From positions 10,608,726 to 10,672,725 of the forward strand of contig OU744731.1 in NCBI GenBank assembly GCA_916613615.1: a stretch of DNA of 64,000 bases. Direction: 5' to 3'. Of this stretch, positions 61,830-64,000 are shown one piece after another (position 1 is the first letter of the stretch; each line of letters starts with the position of its first letter). This stretch comes from Steromphala cineraria (Eukaryota; Mollusca; Gastropoda; Trochida; Trochidae). The notes under the pieces were generated by a model, which did not search any database, was not told the DNA's origin, and saw only the letters and a list, made by a program, of their open reading frames with translations. Made by a program: the position numbers and the translations under genes.

Positions 61830-62345
61830 AGTGACGGTTGATTTGTCTCAGATTCGAGCCTACAGTAGTTTTGTCTGAAGAATTTAGAAGAGAAAATATT
61901 GGGCCAAGGTTCGAGTTGATAGTTGATTTCTCAAAGCGTCAAGTTGAGAGCCTCGTTCATGTTTAAATTGGAGAGCTGATTTATTCATGTCTGAATGTGA
62001 GAGAAGTTTTTTTTAAGACAAGTTATTTTTGGTTCAAAAACAAATTGGAGAGTAATAATGACCTAGAATTGAGGGGAGAGTTGAGCTGTTTTTTTCACCA
62101 AAACTTGAGCTGTGATTGTGATTAAAAGTTTAGTGAAGAGATGACAACTCTACGATGAATTGAGTGTTGTTTTGTTTAACAGTCAATGGTGAAGATTCTA
62201 GTGGAAAGTTGATTTGTCGAAACAGTGCGTCGAAAGTTCACTTTGTACTGTTGAGTTGAGAAATGATTAGTCTAGGTTGAGTGGAGAGTTGATTTTAGAC
62301 AAAATTAAATGTAGTTTTAATTGTTTGTCGACGAGTTAAGTAAGG
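61830..62345. repeat. Highly degenerate repeat around GGAGAGTTGATTT
   Basis: Variants such as GTTGAGTGACGGTTGATTTG, GAGTTGATAGTTGATTTC, GGAGAGCTGATTTATTC, GGGGAGAGTTGAGCTG, GGAAAGTTGATTTGTC and GGAGAGTTGATTTTAG recur every 40-100 bases. Period not fixed; an old minisatellite. Confidence 0.45.
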
Positions 62346-62888
62346 AGAAATGTGTCTTAAAGATTAATATAGATGTTATCCCTGCATTTATTGATTTTTT
62401 TTAATTCAGCGTAAAAGGTTATATACACTTGTATTTATGACGTTAATACAAAGGCGTCACCAAATATATTTTATAAAAAAACAAAACAATCTGACTCTTA
62501 TCGATGTGTTGACACTTGAATAAGGGAAGCAATAGCCCCAAGTACAGGAACAATACGGAAGCAACTCATTATGCCTTAGCGGATACACCGCTGAGGCAGG
62601 CATTATGTCCATCTCCGGTATTAGGGTGAAATGTCAAGCCTTGGATTGGCTGTAAACTGTTTTATCCAATACATAACCAATTCTATATGTTTAGCTTCAT
62701 GACCTTATGTTGTTTACATGCGCATTTTGGTAGCTCAGAGGGTAGGATTGGATGCCTCATTATTGACGACCTTTTTTAACATACCACATCAAGTAACATA
62801 TCCTTCTCATCAAAGTTCCACTGTCTAGAAGAGTGATCAGTCTAAAAGGGTTGTCCATCACCCCTCGCAGTCAAACAATCAAGTTCCA

Positions 62889-63125
62889 ACGATAAACCAT
62901 CTTCCCACGCAAAGCCTAAAACGCAAGTTTCCGAACTGCCAGTTTTATGCCTTGCTGCCGATCCTTAGTTTTCTGTGCTGATATCAGTGCCCCTACAGGC
63001 GATTGTTAGCAACCTCCAGTTACTTTCTGATCGGATTATAGCTTTCTCTCATAGTAAGCTAGAGAGAAAGCACAGAAAACACAAGGGTCGGCGATTTAGG
63101 CTTTGCGTAGGATGACGATAAACCA
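62889..63125. mobile_element. Inverted-repeat DNA element with 9-11 bp target duplication (MULE-like)
   Basis: ACGATAAACCA occurs at 62889-62899 and 63115-63125. Inside, CATCTTCCCACGCAAAGCCT begins the left arm and AGGCTTTGCGTAGGATG ends the right arm. Further in, GCCGATCCTTAGTTTTCTGT on the left matches the inverse of ACAGAAAACACAAGGGTCGG on the right, and GCTTTCTCTC/GAGAGAAAGC (63041-63071) forms a hairpin. Element body about 217 bp, non-coding. Long inverted repeats with about 9-bp target duplications are typical of Mutator-like elements; that assignment is inference. Confidence 0.7.
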
Positions 63126-63129
63126 AATG

Positions 63130-64000
63130 ACCGACCAATCACAGCAAATTCATTTTTGTCGACTTCATAGCGTTTCGTCTGCGTCTAGAAGTGATTAAAA
63201 CTAACATTTCGCCACCCCGAGAATGAACGGTACTTCCTTGCATGATAGACTACATGCATTATTTAGTATTCTCAAGATATTTTCATATAATAAATTGACT
63301 ACTATTATGTGATGATAAGCGTAGTATCTTATGTTTAGTTATCAAGTAATAAGCCTTCCTTGAGACTTCCACAAGGGTCATTTATGTATGTTCATTTGTC
63401 TTACGTAAGACATGATTCCTGTGATGAGATAGATATACCAAAGTTCTTTTACATGTATGACGACATACGTCGTGTGGAGAACACGTTAATTAATATCTTA
63501 TAAAGAGAAGCGAGTTTCATTTGCAAAATATATTTGTAAACGGTATAGGGCATTGATATTGTGATTTTGTTTGAACCCCACATATTCTCTATGACAACAA
63601 AAATGTGGTTGGTAAACTATTTGTTAAAGTAAATGATATCTACTTGTTTATAGACCATACTTTTGAAGAACATCTTCTTTGTATTAGAAATATAAACAAA
63701 TAACTGCGAAAACATATCCTTTACTGATGAAGCTTTTGTGTTTGAAGAAGAAAGTATCTACCATGTAAAAGGTAACATTTGGTTTAAACGATATTTATTC
63801 ATGTACTCAGGTACAGGGGATAGACAAAGATTTCCCCTATCTAAACGTCTCTCCCCGTAACATTTCATATCCTATTTTAAAGGCAAAATAGCTCATGCAT
63901 AAGACCATACCGGTATTTCGTATGTCACAGAAAAAAAACTATCATCTTTTCTGAATGACATATATTCGGGTGTAGGACAGAGTTTCTCTGTGTTTCATAC
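63130..64000. other. Unannotated stretch
   Basis: No supported feature. A short palindromic GACGACATACGTCGT lies near 63458. Confidence 0.4.

Overview
The window reads as gene-poor, AT-rich eukaryotic (animal) DNA, most probably from a bivalve mollusc. There is no bacterial gene layout. Open frames are short or are by-products of tandem repeats. The repeat families are of a kind I associate with bivalve genomes: tandem arrays of 156 and 162 bp that end in a GGAC microsatellite and a terminal hairpin, resembling the 'pearl'/Helitron-derived non-autonomous elements. The placement is inference from repeat style, not from a recognised gene.

Layout. 1-2.6 kb: nothing recognised. 2.6-3.0 kb: an intact 417-bp miniature LTR element (TRIM) on the minus strand, with two 145-bp LTRs, a tRNA-Lys-type primer site, a purine tract and 4-bp target duplications. 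Each LTR carries a tRNA-like block with A and B boxes. 6.5-8.8 kb: a run of unrelated tandem repeats. 14.7-15.2 kb: a short repeat and a tRNA-derived SINE. 19.2-20.4 kb: a 132-bp array that keeps one minus-strand frame open. 20.7-24.7 kb: a pearl-like element with a 156-bp array. 26.0-26.6 kb: a 30-bp array with a 218-bp higher-order period. 32.4-33.0 kb: a CpG-rich inverted-repeat element, then a 73-bp array. 36.3-38.7 kb: three more arrays. 39.6-40.1 kb: exon-like fragments. 41.5-42.75 kb: a second pearl-like element, with a TA-flanked MITE inside its first unit. 43.5-49.5 kb: five degenerate arrays. 56.1-57.35 kb: a CpG-rich block that looks like a divergent promoter. 57.6-58.06 kb: a trinucleotide microsatellite. 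58.85-60.5 kb: a large 28-bp array. 61.4 kb: a possible first exon. 62.9-63.1 kb: an inverted-repeat element with 9-11 bp target duplications.

Genes. The best coding evidence is at 56975-57346. Two exons join in phase across a consensus donor and encode a short N-terminus, one hydrophobic segment and the start of a soluble part. Some 545 bp away on the opposite strand is a strong Kozak ATG lying directly on a GTAAGT donor, so the CpG-rich block may serve two divergent genes. Weaker candidates are a terminal exon at 39964-40061 and a myristoylation-like first exon at 61442-61461. Exons of large genes that I could not recognise may lie elsewhere, since most of the window could be intron.

The most interesting item is the TRIM. 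It combines reverse-transcription signals with an internal Pol III-type promoter inside the repeat itself, an architecture comparable in principle to the plant Cassandra elements but with a tRNA-like rather than a 5S-like insert.
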